From Thermoplasmata archaeon (lineage in GTDB: Archaea > Thermoplasmatota > Thermoplasmata > Lutacidiplasmatales > UBA184): DNA of 64,000 nucleotides. Below the pieces are notes generated by a model. It made no database searches, was not told the origin of the DNA, and saw only the letters and a list, made by a program, of their open reading frames with translations. The stretch's first letter is position 1. Each line of letters starts with the position of its first letter. The stretch spans positions 1 through 64,000 of the forward strand of contig DAHXNZ010000003.1 of assembly GCA_027365105.1 (NCBI GenBank), in the 5' to 3' direction. Positions 53,339-62,189 of the stretch are shown here, piece after piece. A program made the translations under genes and the position numbers.

Positions 53339-54437
53339 GATCCGTCGGCCCGACGTAGAGCGCCTTCGGGCGGATCAGGCGGAGATCCTCGTACTCCTCG
53401 AGCACATGGGCGGTCCAGCCCGAGATCCGGCTCACCGCGAAGATCGGGGTGAAGAGGTCGTGCGGGATCCCGAGCTGCGTATAGATGGAGCCGGAGAAGA
53501 GGTCGACGTTGGGGTAGAGGTTCTTCTCCCGGTGGACCACCTCCTGCAGCCGGCCAAGAAGTTCAAAGTAGTGGAGGTCCTGCTTCGCCTCTCCGATCTT
53601 GCGGGACCACTCCCGGAGGATGGTCGCCCGGGGATCCTCGACCTTGTAGACCCGGTGGCCGAAGCCCATGATCCGTTCGTGCTGGGCGAGCTTCGCTTGA
53701 ACCACCGGCTCCACCCGATCGACGGAACCGATCTCGTCGAGCAGCTTCAGCACCTGCTCGTTGGCGCCGCCGTGAAGCGGCCCTTTGAGGGTCCCGATGG
53801 CGCTCGTGATCGCGCTGTAGAGGTCGCTCAGCGTCGAGGCGGTGATCCGGGCCGCGAAGGTCGAGGCGTTGAGCTCGTGGTCGGCGTGGAGGATGAGCGC
53901 GACGTCGAGGGCACGGACCTCCAGGTCATTGCCCTCCCGGTTGAGGAGCGCGTAGAGCAGGTAGGCGGCGTGGGTGAGGTCCGGGCGGGGCGCGAGCGGC
54001 GGGAGGTGGGCGCGCCGCCGGTGGAACTGGCCGAGGATCGTCGGGAGCGCGGCCGTCAGGCGGAGCGCCCCGCTGATCGAGCTTGCCCCGGGGTGTGTCT
54101 CCCCGGGTTCGGAGAGCGCCAGGGCGCTCACCGCCGTCCGCAGGACTTCCATCGGGTTCGACTCGGGCGGCATCCGCTCGATCAGATCGACCAGCGCCTT
54201 CGGAAGGACCCGGAGGCTGACCAGTTGGTGCTGAAGCTCGGTCAGCTGGGCGCGGGTCGGTAGTCGACCGTACCACATGAGGTAGGCGACCTCCTCGAAC
54301 GACGACCGTTCGGCGAGCTCCCGGATGTCGTAGCCGCGGTAGATCAGGCGGCCCTGACGGCCATCGATGAAGCAGATTCGGGACTCCAGTGCGACGACAT
54401 CCTCCAGTCCGCGCTGGACCAGTTCAGTTTCCGGCAT
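53307..54437 (-). CDS. gltA: Citrate synthase (type II-like short form)
   Basis: 376 residues, the size of archaeal and Gram-positive citrate synthases. Active-site blocks are ILHADHELNAST, GPLHGGANEQVL, MGFGHRVYKVEDPR and NVDLFSGSIY, with both catalytic His and the Asp of VDLFSG. It condenses oxaloacetate and acetyl-CoA at the entry of the TCA cycle. 2-Methylcitrate synthase is a possible alternative in this family. It has its own promoter region before 54437, about 40 bp from the MFS stop. Confidence 0.94.
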   Translation of the reverse strand: MPETELVQRGLEDVVALESRICFIDGRQGRLIYRGYDIRELAERSSFEEVAYLMWYGRLPTRAQLTELQHQLVSLRVLPKALVDLIERMPPESNPMEVLRTAVSALALSEPGETHPGASSISGALRLTAALPTILGQFHRRRAHLPPLAPRPDLTHAAYLLYALLNREGNDLEVRALDVALILHADHELNASTFAARITASTLSDLYSAITSAIGTLKGPLHGGANEQVLKLLDEIGSVDRVEPVVQAKLAQHERIMGFGHRVYKVEDPRATILREWSRKIGEAKQDLHYFELLGRLQEVVHREKNLYPNVDLFSGSIYTQLGIPHDLFTPIFAVSRISGWTAHVLEEYEDLRLIRPKALYVGPTDLKYTEIGSRT

Positions 54438-54474
54438 GCAATCACCCTACCCTCCGGGGATGGCGCCGCGGTTC

Positions 54475-55878
54475 TTAACCTATCTTCGCCGCCCCGCGGG
54501 CTTCCGGAGGCGGCGTCGGGACAGGGGGCCGGGGTGGATTGGGATCGTCCCGACGCTTCTGGAAGGCGGCCGTCGCCGCCGCCCAGACCGGAAGCGAGAG
54601 GAGGAGCATGCCGGTGGCGACGAGGAAGACGAGTCGGTAACTGCCCCAGACCGAGAGCGTTCCGGCCACCACGGCGCCGAGGACCGCGGCGAGGCCCCCG
54701 AGCGCGCTGTTGAGGCCGAGCAGCTGGCCCGCCGACCGCCCCTGGACGCCCCGGAAGAGGATCAGGGAGCTCGCCGTCGTGTAGAGGGCGACCGCGACCC
54801 CGAGGATCCCGAACAGGAGGAAATTGATGCCGACCGCCTCCCAGGAGATGATCGCCACGAGGGTCAACATGCCGACGGCGAGGTAGCCGAGGCTCCGGAG
54901 GTAGGTCGCCCGCCGGACGAGCCGGTCCGGCCCCATCCGTTCGCTCAACCGGCCGCTGGCGGGGAAGACCGCCCCTTGACCGAGGCTGTTCGAGACATTG
55001 ACGAGGAAGATCGAGGAGGATCCGAGGCCGATCGAGTAGAGGTAGGGAGTGTAGGAGATGTTGAAGAGGTTGGAGGCAAAGTTGAACAGGAATCCGGCCC
55101 CGAAGATCAAGGGAAGTTCGTGGCGGATCTCCCGCCGGGCCCAGGCGAAAAAGCGGGGGATCGCCCGCGGCCCCAGACGGGGGCGGACGGGGAAGAACGG
55201 CACCGGGACCCGGAACCCGATCAAGGCCCGGCTGCGGGACAGCAGGCTCTCGGGGTGCCTCGCGACCTGCAGGACCGTGAACCTCCGCTGGGGCTCGGTG
55301 ATCAGGAGGCCGACAGCGATCGCGCTCAGGGCCGCGAGGCCGGCGAGGACCGTGAGGAGGGCAAGGAGCGTGTCGCTCGAGAGGGTCCAGAAGTATCCGA
55401 GGAGCAATCCCAGCACCGACCCGACGATGCTCATCTCCTGAAAGGAGGCGTACGCGCGGGGCCGTTCGGATTCGCTGAACTTCTCGAGGATGAGCAGATT
55501 GGAGGCACTGGTACCGGCGGGAGCCAGAAGGCCAATCAGGGCGTAGACGGTGATCAATAACGGGAGATACGGCAGATGGGCCAAGAGAAGGTAGAGCACG
55601 GCGAACCCCCCGTAGTTGAGGAGCAGGAAGACCCGGCGTTGCCGGTATCGGTCGGCGAGGCGACCCCAGACAAACGAAGCGGCGATGAGGGCGATGTTGA
55701 ACCCCAGGGCGGCGAGGGCCACATCGGCCCAGCTCCCGTGAAGGGGCCCCAGGATGAGGAGCGGGAGCACGACGCCGAACCCGGCAGTCGCGGCATTGAT
55801 CGGGACGAAGGCGAGGAGCCAAGGGCGCGCGACAAGCCGGCGGGGCCACGTGCTCACGGTAGTGAACGGACCCCCCAT
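54475..55878 (-). CDS. MFS transporter (12 TM)
   Basis: 467 residues with 12 predicted helices and a central loop of ~60 residues rich in basic residues. The MFS motif A appears as WGRLADRYRQRRVF between helices 2 and 3 and SGRLSERMGPDRLVRR in the second half. Substrate unknown. The C-terminus is Pro/Arg-rich. It lies upstream of citrate synthase on the same strand with 37 bp between, so read-through is possible. Confidence 0.82.
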   Translation of the reverse strand: MGGPFTTVSTWPRRLVARPWLLAFVPINAATAGFGVVLPLLILGPLHGSWADVALAALGFNIALIAASFVWGRLADRYRQRRVFLLLNYGGFAVLYLLLAHLPYLPLLITVYALIGLLAPAGTSASNLLILEKFSESERPRAYASFQEMSIVGSVLGLLLGYFWTLSSDTLLALLTVLAGLAALSAIAVGLLITEPQRRFTVLQVARHPESLLSRSRALIGFRVPVPFFPVRPRLGPRAIPRFFAWARREIRHELPLIFGAGFLFNFASNLFNISYTPYLYSIGLGSSSIFLVNVSNSLGQGAVFPASGRLSERMGPDRLVRRATYLRSLGYLAVGMLTLVAIISWEAVGINFLLFGILGVAVALYTTASSLILFRGVQGRSAGQLLGLNSALGGLAAVLGAVVAGTLSVWGSYRLVFLVATGMLLLSLPVWAAATAAFQKRRDDPNPPRPPVPTPPPEARGAAKIG

Positions 55879-55948
55879 GTTCGATCGGATCGAATCGGGC
55901 GAAGCCCCGGGGGCTTAAAGCCGGCACGCTCGAGTTGACGGATCGCCC

Positions 55949-56278
55949 TCAGGGGACCGGAGGCGGGTCGCGGGGCCGTGGAACCTTCGGAATCGCGGTC
56001 GCACCCTTGAGAAGCTCGATCGAGAGTACGACCAGGTCGTAGGCGAAGTTGACCCGGGCGATCCGGTCCGGCCGGGAGGCTCCCGCGGGGACCGTCCCGA
56101 TCCACCGGAGCGCCCCCTGGACCAGCGACTGGAGGGTGGCGAGTCTCATCGGGTCGGTCACCGCGACCTGGGGTTCGGCGATCCTTGGCAGCAGCTCCGT
56201 CAGCTCCTGGCACAGCTCATCGCCCAGACGGTCAATCGTCGGATCGGGCAGCTCGGTGGCCTCCCAGAGGAGCGGCAT
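55949..56278 (-). CDS. Small helical protein of unknown function
   Basis: 109 residues from ATG 56278. A mostly alpha-helical acidic protein (PTIDRLGDELCQELTELLPR, then ATLQSLVQGALRWIG and FAYDLVVLSIELLKGAT) with a Pro-rich tail. It has the codon bias of a real gene, and its 5' start is marked by the end of protein-like sequence, since upstream codons become Arg/Gly/Pro noise. Family not recognised. No metal or catalytic motif. Confidence 0.5.
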   Translation of the reverse strand: MPLLWEATELPDPTIDRLGDELCQELTELLPRIAEPQVAVTDPMRLATLQSLVQGALRWIGTVPAGASRPDRIARVNFAYDLVVLSIELLKGATAIPKVPRPRDPPPVP

Positions 56279-57018
56279 CGTCCCTCCCGATGCCCGGGCT
56301 CCCGAAGTACTCTTCGCCTCCGGCACCGTCGTGAGGACCGGGGCGCGACGCCCCCGAGGGCCAGGTGCGGCCGGCCGCGGCCCGACGCCCGCGCCCCCAG
56401 CGGTGGCCGGCCGAGGCACGCGGCTCGGTGGAAGGGGTCCGAGTCGCACGGCGCCCTCCCGCGGCGCGCAGGCTGAGGAGATTCCGAAGCGCTCCTCGCC
56501 GTGCTCCCGAAGGTTCGACGCCGGTCCGGGCCCTCGGATACTCCGTGCTCCCCTCCCGAGGCCCGGGAGTCCGACCGGCCGCGGTCCCTGCGATCGGCCG
56601 CTCTGCCGCCGAGACAACCCCCTCCGCCCCGGGCCATCGCTTCCCGTACAGCTTTGGCGGGTCCACGCAGGATGGCCCAGCGCCCGGCAACCCAGCATCA
56701 CCCCTCTCGTTCCCTAACCCCCGGATTTTGGATCTGGACGACCCGTGCTCGGCCCCCGAGGCGGAGGAGCCTGAGATGGAGTCCGAGGTTGGGTTCGCCC
56801 CGGACCACGAGGGCCGCTCGGGAGCTCGGCCGACCACGGCTGTCGCGGTCGGGTCTTCCACCGCCGGGTGAGAACCCGCTCACCTCCCGCAGGTCCGGTC
56901 GTTGCCTCGGACGACGAAGTGGAACCGCTCACCCAGGGGTTTGTTCCGCACCGGCGAGTCGCGGACAACTCTTATAAAGGGGGGCCGGTGTCTCCCTTCG
57001 TCCACACGGGGTATCTTC
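56279..57018. other. 740-bp gap with a strong TATA box at its right end, otherwise no gene seen
   Basis: Long open frames here are artefacts of high GC: Arg/Pro/Gly-rich on several frames at once. No tRNA or family motif was found. The only clear element is the TATA box for the Lrp-type domain gene. Confidence 0.4.
56971..56978 (+). promoter_or_regulatory. TATA box of the Lrp/AsnC-type sensor gene
   Basis: CTTATAAA, the best TATA consensus in the window, about 41 nt before GTG 57019. Confidence 0.7.
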
Positions 57019-57252
57019 GTGGCGATCGGATTTGTACTCATCAGCACCGCCCCCGCCAAGGAACATGAAGTCTACACGGAGTTGCTCCGGGTCAAGGGGA
57101 TCGTCGAGCTGCACCCCCTCTTCGGGGAGTACGACCTGATCGCCAAGGTGGAGGCGGACGACTTCAACGCCCTGGGCCAGCTTGTCGTCGACCGGATCCG
57201 GTCGATTGCCGGCGTCATCGATACGAAGACCCTGACGGGCATCAAATTTTAG
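57019..57252 (+). CDS. Stand-alone Lrp/AsnC ligand-binding (RAM) domain
   Basis: 77 residues from GTG 57019. The whole protein is one RAM domain: IGFVLISTAPAKEHEVYTEL, then GIVELHPLFGEYDLIAKVEA and the final strand VIDTKTLTGIKF. There is no DNA-binding HTH. Such SraA/DM-type proteins form dimers or octamers that bind amino acids and may modulate full-length Lrp proteins. A small membrane protein gene starts 14 nt downstream. Confidence 0.9.
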   Translation: MAIGFVLISTAPAKEHEVYTELLRVKGIVELHPLFGEYDLIAKVEADDFNALGQLVVDRIRSIAGVIDTKTLTGIKF

Positions 57253-57266
57253 GAAGGGTGGAACGA

Positions 57267-57587
57267 ATGTTCGATCTATTGGGGACGTTTGCTGGGAACA
57301 ACGTGGGTGCTTGGGAGTTCATCACGGTCCTGCTCCTGATCTTGGGATTATTCCTCATCTTGGCCGGCGCCTTTACCGCCTATTTCGGAAGCGGGAAGAG
57401 CCGCGCGATCGGTGCTGTGCTCCTGGTCGTGGGCCTCATCATCGGTCTCCTCGGCGGCTACTACTACCACCTGCAGTACCATCTGCTGAGCCAGCTTCTC
57501 TGGGAGAGCTTCCTCATCCTGCTCGCGGCCGTCATCGGGGCCCTGATTGCCGTGGGGATCTTCCTCGTGGCCATCATGAAGTCGTAG
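57267..57587 (+). CDS. Small membrane protein (three TM), unknown function
   Basis: 106 residues from ATG 57267, with GGAAGGGTGG just upstream acting as ribosome site (GTG 57258 is less likely because it lies within it). Hydrophobic helices at ~15-38, ~47-65 and ~75-103 are separated by FGSGKSRAIG and YYYHLQYHL. Family not recognised. It is cotranscribed with the RAM-domain protein, so it could be a membrane partner or a target of the same regulation. Confidence 0.6.
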   Translation: MFDLLGTFAGNNVGAWEFITVLLLILGLFLILAGAFTAYFGSGKSRAIGAVLLVVGLIIGLLGGYYYHLQYHLLSQLLWESFLILLAAVIGALIAVGIFLVAIMKS

Positions 57588-57758
57588 ACGGAAACCCGCC
57601 GCTCGGGGCCGGATCGCCCGAGCACGGGCTCTTTGGAGCGGGGCCGGAATTCCCCGCCACTGGAGAGGCTTTCGGGGCGCCGCCCGGTGCGGATGCGCTT
57701 GGGGAACCTCGAGGGTCGTACGCCCCGGCGGCATGAACGGCCGGGCTCGGCCACTCTG

Positions 57759-57768
57759 CACTCGAGTG
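57759..57768 (+). promoter_or_regulatory. Perfect palindrome before the dnaJ TATA box
   Basis: CACTCGAGTG is a perfect 10-bp palindrome ending 5 bp before the TATA box at 57774. It is at the position where an activator or heat-shock repressor could meet the TFB recognition element. One copy only; it may be chance. Confidence 0.35.
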
Positions 57769-57773
57769 AGAGC

Positions 57774-57781
57774 GTAAATAT
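57774..57781 (+). promoter_or_regulatory. TATA box of dnaJ
   Basis: GTAAATAT, about 50 nt before ATG 57832, predicting a leader of roughly 25 nt. Confidence 0.55.
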
Positions 57782-57831
57782 CGACGGCCCTACGGGCGGG
57801 GCGAGCCGATTTGGACGGCCCGCGGGCACGT

Positions 57832-58974
57832 ATGGCGAAACGGGACTATTACGAAGTCCTCGGGGTCTCGAGGACAGCGTCGCCCGACGAGATCAAGAGC
57901 GCCTACCGCAAGCTTGCCCGGATGTACCACCCGGACCTGAATGCGGCCAACCCCAAGGCCGCCGAGGAGCGATTCAAGGAGCTCTCGGAGGCGTATGAGG
58001 TCCTGGCGGACCCCGAAAAGCGACGCCGCTACGACGTCCAGGGATTCGAAGCGGTCAACTCCGAGTTCGGACCGGGCGGATTCTCCTGGAACAACTTCAG
58101 CCATGCCGACGACCTCGAGGACCTTCTGGGATCAAACCCATTCTTCCAGCAGTTTTTCGGCGGTGGAGGGAGCCTCTTCGGGCGCCGGCCGCCGGGCGCG
58201 CGGGCGCGCGGGGGCGACATCGAGGTCTCGGTCCGGCTCCCCCTTACCGCGGCGGTGACCGGGGCGAAACCGACGCTCGAGATTCCCCGGATCGACCCCT
58301 GCCCTGACTGCCATGGCAACGGGGCCCGCAACGGCACCGCGCTCGAGACCTGTCGGGAGTGCGGGGGGCAGGGTCAGGTCCGTCGCGTCCAGGCCAGCGG
58401 ATTTGGCCAGATGATCACGATTGCCGAGTGCCCCCGCTGCCACGGCACGGGTCGGCGGGTGGTCGACCCCTGCCCGACCTGCAAGGGTACCGGCCGGGTC
58501 CGAAGCCTCCGGCACATCGAGGTCCAGATCCCCCCGGGCATCGAGTCCGGGGCGGTCCTCCGGCTCGCCGGTCAAGGCGCCGAAGGCAGCCGGGGCGGGC
58601 TCGCCGGCGACCTCTATGTGCAGGTCGTTCTGGATGCGGTGCCGGGCATCACCCGGGACGGCACCACGGCCCTCTCCGAAGTCACGGTGCCGCTGGCGAC
58701 CGCGCTGCTGGGAGGCGATGTCAAGGTCCGCACCCTCACCGGGGAGGCGGTCGTCAAGGTCCCCGCGGGCAGCCAGCCCGAGAGCCGCCTGCGGCTGCGC
58801 GGCGAGGGGTTCCCTCACCTCCGCTCGAGCCGGCGGGGCGACCTGGTGATCCTCGTCCATGTCGAGATCCCTCAGCTCAACGGACGGCAGAAGGATCTGA
58901 TTGCCGAGGCGCTGGGCTCGCCCGCCCGCCGGATGGCCGGCCGTCGGGGCACGCTCTTCGGGGCCCGACCGTGA
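57832..58974 (+). CDS. dnaJ: Chaperone protein DnaJ (type I Hsp40)
   Basis: 380 residues from ATG 57832. J domain residues 1-~70 with the HPD triad at 33-35; Gly/Phe-rich region ~75-130 (FGGGGSLFGRR); four zinc repeats CPDCHGNG, CRECGGQG, CPRCHGTG and CPTCKGTG; then the two substrate-binding beta domains. It stimulates DnaK ATPase and holds unfolded protein. Neither dnaK nor grpE is adjacent, unlike the common archaeal order. The next gene starts inside its stop codon (GTGA). Confidence 0.96.
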   Translation: MAKRDYYEVLGVSRTASPDEIKSAYRKLARMYHPDLNAANPKAAEERFKELSEAYEVLADPEKRRRYDVQGFEAVNSEFGPGGFSWNNFSHADDLEDLLGSNPFFQQFFGGGGSLFGRRPPGARARGGDIEVSVRLPLTAAVTGAKPTLEIPRIDPCPDCHGNGARNGTALETCRECGGQGQVRRVQASGFGQMITIAECPRCHGTGRRVVDPCPTCKGTGRVRSLRHIEVQIPPGIESGAVLRLAGQGAEGSRGGLAGDLYVQVVLDAVPGITRDGTTALSEVTVPLATALLGGDVKVRTLTGEAVVKVPAGSQPESRLRLRGEGFPHLRSSRRGDLVILVHVEIPQLNGRQKDLIAEALGSPARRMAGRRGTLFGARP

Positions 58975-59627
58975 CCGAGGAGCCCGACGACGCTCTCTCG
59001 TCGGCCGATCACTACTATTCCGCGCACCCTCGGTCCGCGTCCGACCGCGGACGGCTCCGGTTCCTTTACCGGGGCGAGATCCTGAGCTTCACCGTCGACC
59101 GGGGGGTCTTCGCGGCCCGGGAACTCGATCCCGGCACCGATCTGCTGATCCAGAGCCTCGAGGTGGGCCGGTCGGACCGGGTCCTCGACCTGGGATGCGG
59201 CTGGGGCGCTGTCGGAGTCGCTGCGGCCAAGGCGGCGCCGGACGGGCGGGTCGTGATGGTCGACGTGAACCGCCGGGCCGCCCGGCTCGCCCGGGAGAAC
59301 CTCGCCCAGAACCGGCTCACCAACGCCGAGGTCCGGGTCGGATCGATGTTCGAGGCGGTCCCCGGGGAGCGGTTCGACGTGATCGCCACCAACCCTCCGT
59401 ACCGGATCGGCCGCCCCCAGATCCTAGCGCTGCTGCGCCAAGCCCCGAACGCCCTGACCGAGACCGGGCGCCTCTGGATCGTCGGGAAGAGGAGCCAAGG
59501 CATCCTCCACTACCAGCGCACCCTTGCGGAGGAGTTTCCGGGGACGGTCGAGGTCGTCGCCCGGGGCTCCGGCTACCGGGTCCTCAGAGCGAGCCGGACG
59601 CCCCGGCCCGACGCCCGGGCCCGGTAG
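58971..59627 (+). CDS. RsmC-like class I methyltransferase
   Basis: 218 residues from GTG 58971, overlapping the dnaJ stop by 4 nt. YYSAHPRSASDRGRL is the typical N-terminal block of the MTS (methyltransferase small) family. The SAM motif is VLDLGCGWGAVGVAAAK and the base-binding motif NPPY is present, indicating methylation of an exocyclic amino group of guanine in RNA. rRNA m2G1207-type or tRNA activity is likely. The 3' end overlaps the convergent glycosyltransferase gene by 55 bp. Confidence 0.88.
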   Translation: MTEEPDDALSSADHYYSAHPRSASDRGRLRFLYRGEILSFTVDRGVFAARELDPGTDLLIQSLEVGRSDRVLDLGCGWGAVGVAAAKAAPDGRVVMVDVNRRAARLARENLAQNRLTNAEVRVGSMFEAVPGERFDVIATNPPYRIGRPQILALLRQAPNALTETGRLWIVGKRSQGILHYQRTLAEEFPGTVEVVARGSGYRVLRASRTPRPDARAR

Positions 59628-60310
59628 AGCCTCCCGAGATGGCTCAGATACCTCCCGACCTCTCCACGGTCGAGCTTGCTCTCTCCCGCAATGCGGGGCA
59701 GAAAGCGGTACGGGACCTCCGCGATCGGATCGGGCCGGCAGCGCACGAGGATCTCCAGTCCGATCTTGTAGCCGATCGGATCGAGCGGCGCCCGGTCGAG
59801 CACCTCCCGGCGGACGACAAAGAACCCGGACATCGGGTCCCGGACCCGGGTCAGCGGGCGGGCGAGCCACCGCCCCGCGGTCGAGACGAACCGCCGGCCC
59901 AGGGCGAGGCCCGGCGAGTCGCCGCTCCAGACCTCCCGCGTCGCGATCGCCATCTCCGCCGGTCCGTCCCGGACCGCCTTGAGCATCGCCGGAAGCACGG
60001 CCGGAGGGTGGCTTCCGTCGGCGTCCATCACTGCCAGGTACTCCCCGGCCGACCGCCGGAACCCCTCGAGGACCGCCGTCGCCAGGCCCCGGGTCCCGGT
60101 CCGTTCCACCACATGGACCGGCAGGTCGCCGTCGAGTGAGCGGGCGACCGCCGCCGTCCCGTCCGGGCTCCCGTCGTCGACCACCCAGAGGTCGGCGGGG
60201 ATCCCCGAAAGGGCTCCGACCAGGAGCGGGTAGAGGTAGGCGACTCCGGCCCGCTCGTTGTAGGTGGGCAAAACGACCGATACCCGACCCGGAGGCGGCA
60301 TCGCGGTCAC
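59573..60310 (-). CDS. Dolichyl-phosphate mannose synthase-like GT2
   Basis: 245 residues. VVLPTYNERAGV, WVVDDGSPDGT and the metal site VMDADGSHPP are those of polyprenol-phosphate mannosyl- or glucosyltransferases. Further on, RDPMSGFFVVRREVL and GYKIGLEILVRC match the DPM1 acceptor region. No C-terminal membrane helix, so it is the soluble DPM1-type form. It would make lipid-phosphate sugar donors that GT-C enzymes, such as the one at 18.3 kb, use. ATG at codon 4 is an alternative start. Confidence 0.88.
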   Translation of the reverse strand: MTAMPPPGRVSVVLPTYNERAGVAYLYPLLVGALSGIPADLWVVDDGSPDGTAAVARSLDGDLPVHVVERTGTRGLATAVLEGFRRSAGEYLAVMDADGSHPPAVLPAMLKAVRDGPAEMAIATREVWSGDSPGLALGRRFVSTAGRWLARPLTRVRDPMSGFFVVRREVLDRAPLDPIGYKIGLEILVRCRPDPIAEVPYRFLPRIAGESKLDRGEVGRYLSHLGRLYRARASGRGVRLALRTR

Positions 60311-60393
60311 CTACCCCCCGGCCCTTATGCGGATGCCGACGAACAGGAACTCGGGCCGGAGCCCCGGTTCTCGGCGGCGTCCCCCCCGAAGCG

Positions 60394-60401
60394 CTTAAAA
60401 G
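60394..60401 (+). promoter_or_regulatory. TATA box of the rps13 operon
   Basis: CTTAAAAG in GC-rich sequence, 83-90 nt before ATG 60484. This implies a leader of about 55-60 nt, longer than for most genes here. Confidence 0.5.
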
Positions 60402-60483
60402 GGAAGGCCATCTCGGGCGCCGCGCCCGTTTCCTCGCCCCCCGCGCCCGCCGGGAGGGTGCTGGCATCGGCGCCCTGTACCCC

Positions 60484-61206
60484 ATGAGTCCCGCACCTCA
60501 AGAAACCAAGCCCGCCAAGAGCCCCACTCCGCCGCCGGCCGAAGAGGCCAAGCCGTCGAAGAAGGAAAAGCCCTCGAAGGGCGCGAGCAAGGAAGCGAAG
60601 GGCAAGGAGGGCAAGGACGGCAAGGAGGCGAAGGGCGGGAAAGGCAAGGGGGGTCCGGCCAAGGCCGCCCCGGTCTCCGATAACCCCAACTTCCGCTACA
60701 TTGTCCGGGTCTCCAATACCGACCTGGACGGCCGCCGCCCGACCGCCTTGGCGATCGCCGGGGTCCGCGGAGTCGGCCACCGGATCGCCGGAGTGGTCTG
60801 CCGCCTCGCGCAGGTCAACCCCAAGGAGATGATCGGCAACCTGACCGAGCCGACCGTCGAGCGCATCGAAACCTCCCTGGGCCAGCTCGCGACCCAACTC
60901 CCGCCGTGGATGATCAACCACCCCAAGGAGACGGTGACCGGCCAGCCGCTCCACTTCTTCGGCCCAGACCTCGAGACCAGCCGGCGGGACGACATCAACT
61001 GGATGCGCATGATCCGGTCGTACCGCGGCGTCCGCCACGAACGCGGTCAGAAGGTCCGGGGCCAGCGCACTCGGTCCAACGGACGGACCGGTATGGCCGC
61101 GGGCGTCATCAAGAAGACCGCCCGGGAAGCCCAAGCCGAGTCGAAGGCCAAGGCCGAACCCGCGGCGGCGCCCGCCGCCGCCGCCGCGCCCGCCAAGAAG
61201 GAGTGA
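60484..61206 (+). CDS. rps13: Ribosomal protein uS13 with long charged N-terminal extension
   Basis: 240 residues from ATG 60484; archaeal uS13 is usually ~150. The first ~65 residues are Lys/Glu/Gly/Pro/Ala low-complexity (KPSKKEKPSKG and similar). The core begins NPNFRYIVRVSNTDLDGRRP, with GVRGVGHRIA and RSYRGVRHERGQKVRGQRT conserved. The last ~25 residues are Ala/Lys-rich. The extensions may protrude from the 30S head. First gene of uS13-uS4-uS11-Rpo3. Confidence 0.93.
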   Translation: MSPAPQETKPAKSPTPPPAEEAKPSKKEKPSKGASKEAKGKEGKDGKEAKGGKGKGGPAKAAPVSDNPNFRYIVRVSNTDLDGRRPTALAIAGVRGVGHRIAGVVCRLAQVNPKEMIGNLTEPTVERIETSLGQLATQLPPWMINHPKETVTGQPLHFFGPDLETSRRDDINWMRMIRSYRGVRHERGQKVRGQRTRSNGRTGMAAGVIKKTAREAQAESKAKAEPAAAPAAAAAPAKKE

Positions 61207-61216
61207 TCCAAGTCCT

Positions 61217-61798
61217 ATGGGAGACCCCCGCTTTCTCCGGCGACTCTACGAAACCCCGAAACACCCCTGGGAGGCCACCCGGATGGCCGAGGAACGGAAG
61301 CTCCTCCAGCGCTACGCCCTCAAGAACAAGCGGGAACTCTGGAAGGCCCAGTCGGTCCTCCGGGGATTCCGACGCCAGGCCCGGGATCTTCAGGCCCGGC
61401 TCCGGGCCGGGGAGGAACAGGCCCGCCGTGAGACCGACCTGCTGCTTGCCCGGCTGATCCGGCTCGGCCTGTTCAAGTCCCCGACCGCGACGCTCGACGA
61501 TGTGCTCGCGCTCAACCCGGAAGACCTGCTCAAGCGCCGGTTCGACTTTATCGCGTTCCGCAAGGGACTCGCCCCGACCGCGATCGCGGCCCGCAAGTGG
61601 ATCGTCCACGGCCACCTGCTGATTGGCGACCACAAAGTCACCCGCCCGGGCTACCTCATCCGCGCGGAAGAGGAAGGGCACATCGGCTACGCCCCGACCA
61701 GCCCGTACTTCTCGGAGGACCACCCGACCCGGATCGCGCTCCGGGAACGGGAGAGCCGCGCCCCACCCAGCGAGCCGGTCCCCGCAGGGAGCGTCTAG
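61217..61798 (+). CDS. rps4: Ribosomal protein uS4
   Basis: 193 residues. The start GDPRFLRRLYETPKHPWE is typical of archaeal uS4. The S4 RNA-binding domain covers ~110-165, with RKWIVHGHLLIGDHKVTRPGY. It nucleates assembly of the 30S body. It starts 10 nt after the uS13 stop and 3 nt separate it from uS11. Confidence 0.97.
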   Translation: MGDPRFLRRLYETPKHPWEATRMAEERKLLQRYALKNKRELWKAQSVLRGFRRQARDLQARLRAGEEQARRETDLLLARLIRLGLFKSPTATLDDVLALNPEDLLKRRFDFIAFRKGLAPTAIAARKWIVHGHLLIGDHKVTRPGYLIRAEEEGHIGYAPTSPYFSEDHPTRIALRERESRAPPSEPVPAGSV

Positions 61799-61801
61799 AC
61801 C

Positions 61802-62185
61802 ATGGCGAAGATCGGAATCGCCCACATCTTCGCGAGCTACAACAACATCCACATCACGGTCACCGACCTGACCGGGTCGGAGACGCTGGCGAAGGCGACC
61901 GGCGGGATGGTCGTCAAGGCCGCCCGCGACGAATCGTCGCCGTACGCCGCCATGAAGGCGGCCGATCAGATCGCGTTGGCGATCAAGGAGAAGGGATACG
62001 ACACGGTCCATATCCGGGTCCGCGCCCCGGGCGGCAACCGCTCCCGCTCGCCCGGACCGGGTGCCCAGGCCGCGATTCGTGCCCTTTCTCGGGCGGGCAT
62101 CAAGATCCAGCGGATTGAGGACGTCACCCCGGTGCCGCACGACGGCACGAAGCCCAAGGGGGGCCGACGGGGTCGGCGAGTTTAG
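61802..62185 (+). CDS. rps11: Ribosomal protein uS11
   Basis: 127 residues, standard length. [21 protein letters not shown], then [15 protein letters not shown] and [20 protein letters not shown], and the basic C-terminus [10 protein letters not shown] are all conserved. It sits on the 30S platform. Start ATG 61802, 3 nt after the uS4 stop codon. Confidence 0.98.
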   Translation: MAKIGIAHIFASYNNIHITVTDLTGSETLAKATGGMVVKAARDESSPYAAMKAADQIALAIKEKGYDTVHIRVRAPGGNRSRSPGPGAQAAIRALSRAGIKIQRIEDVTPVPHDGTKPKGGRRGRRV

Positions 62186-62189
62186 ATCC

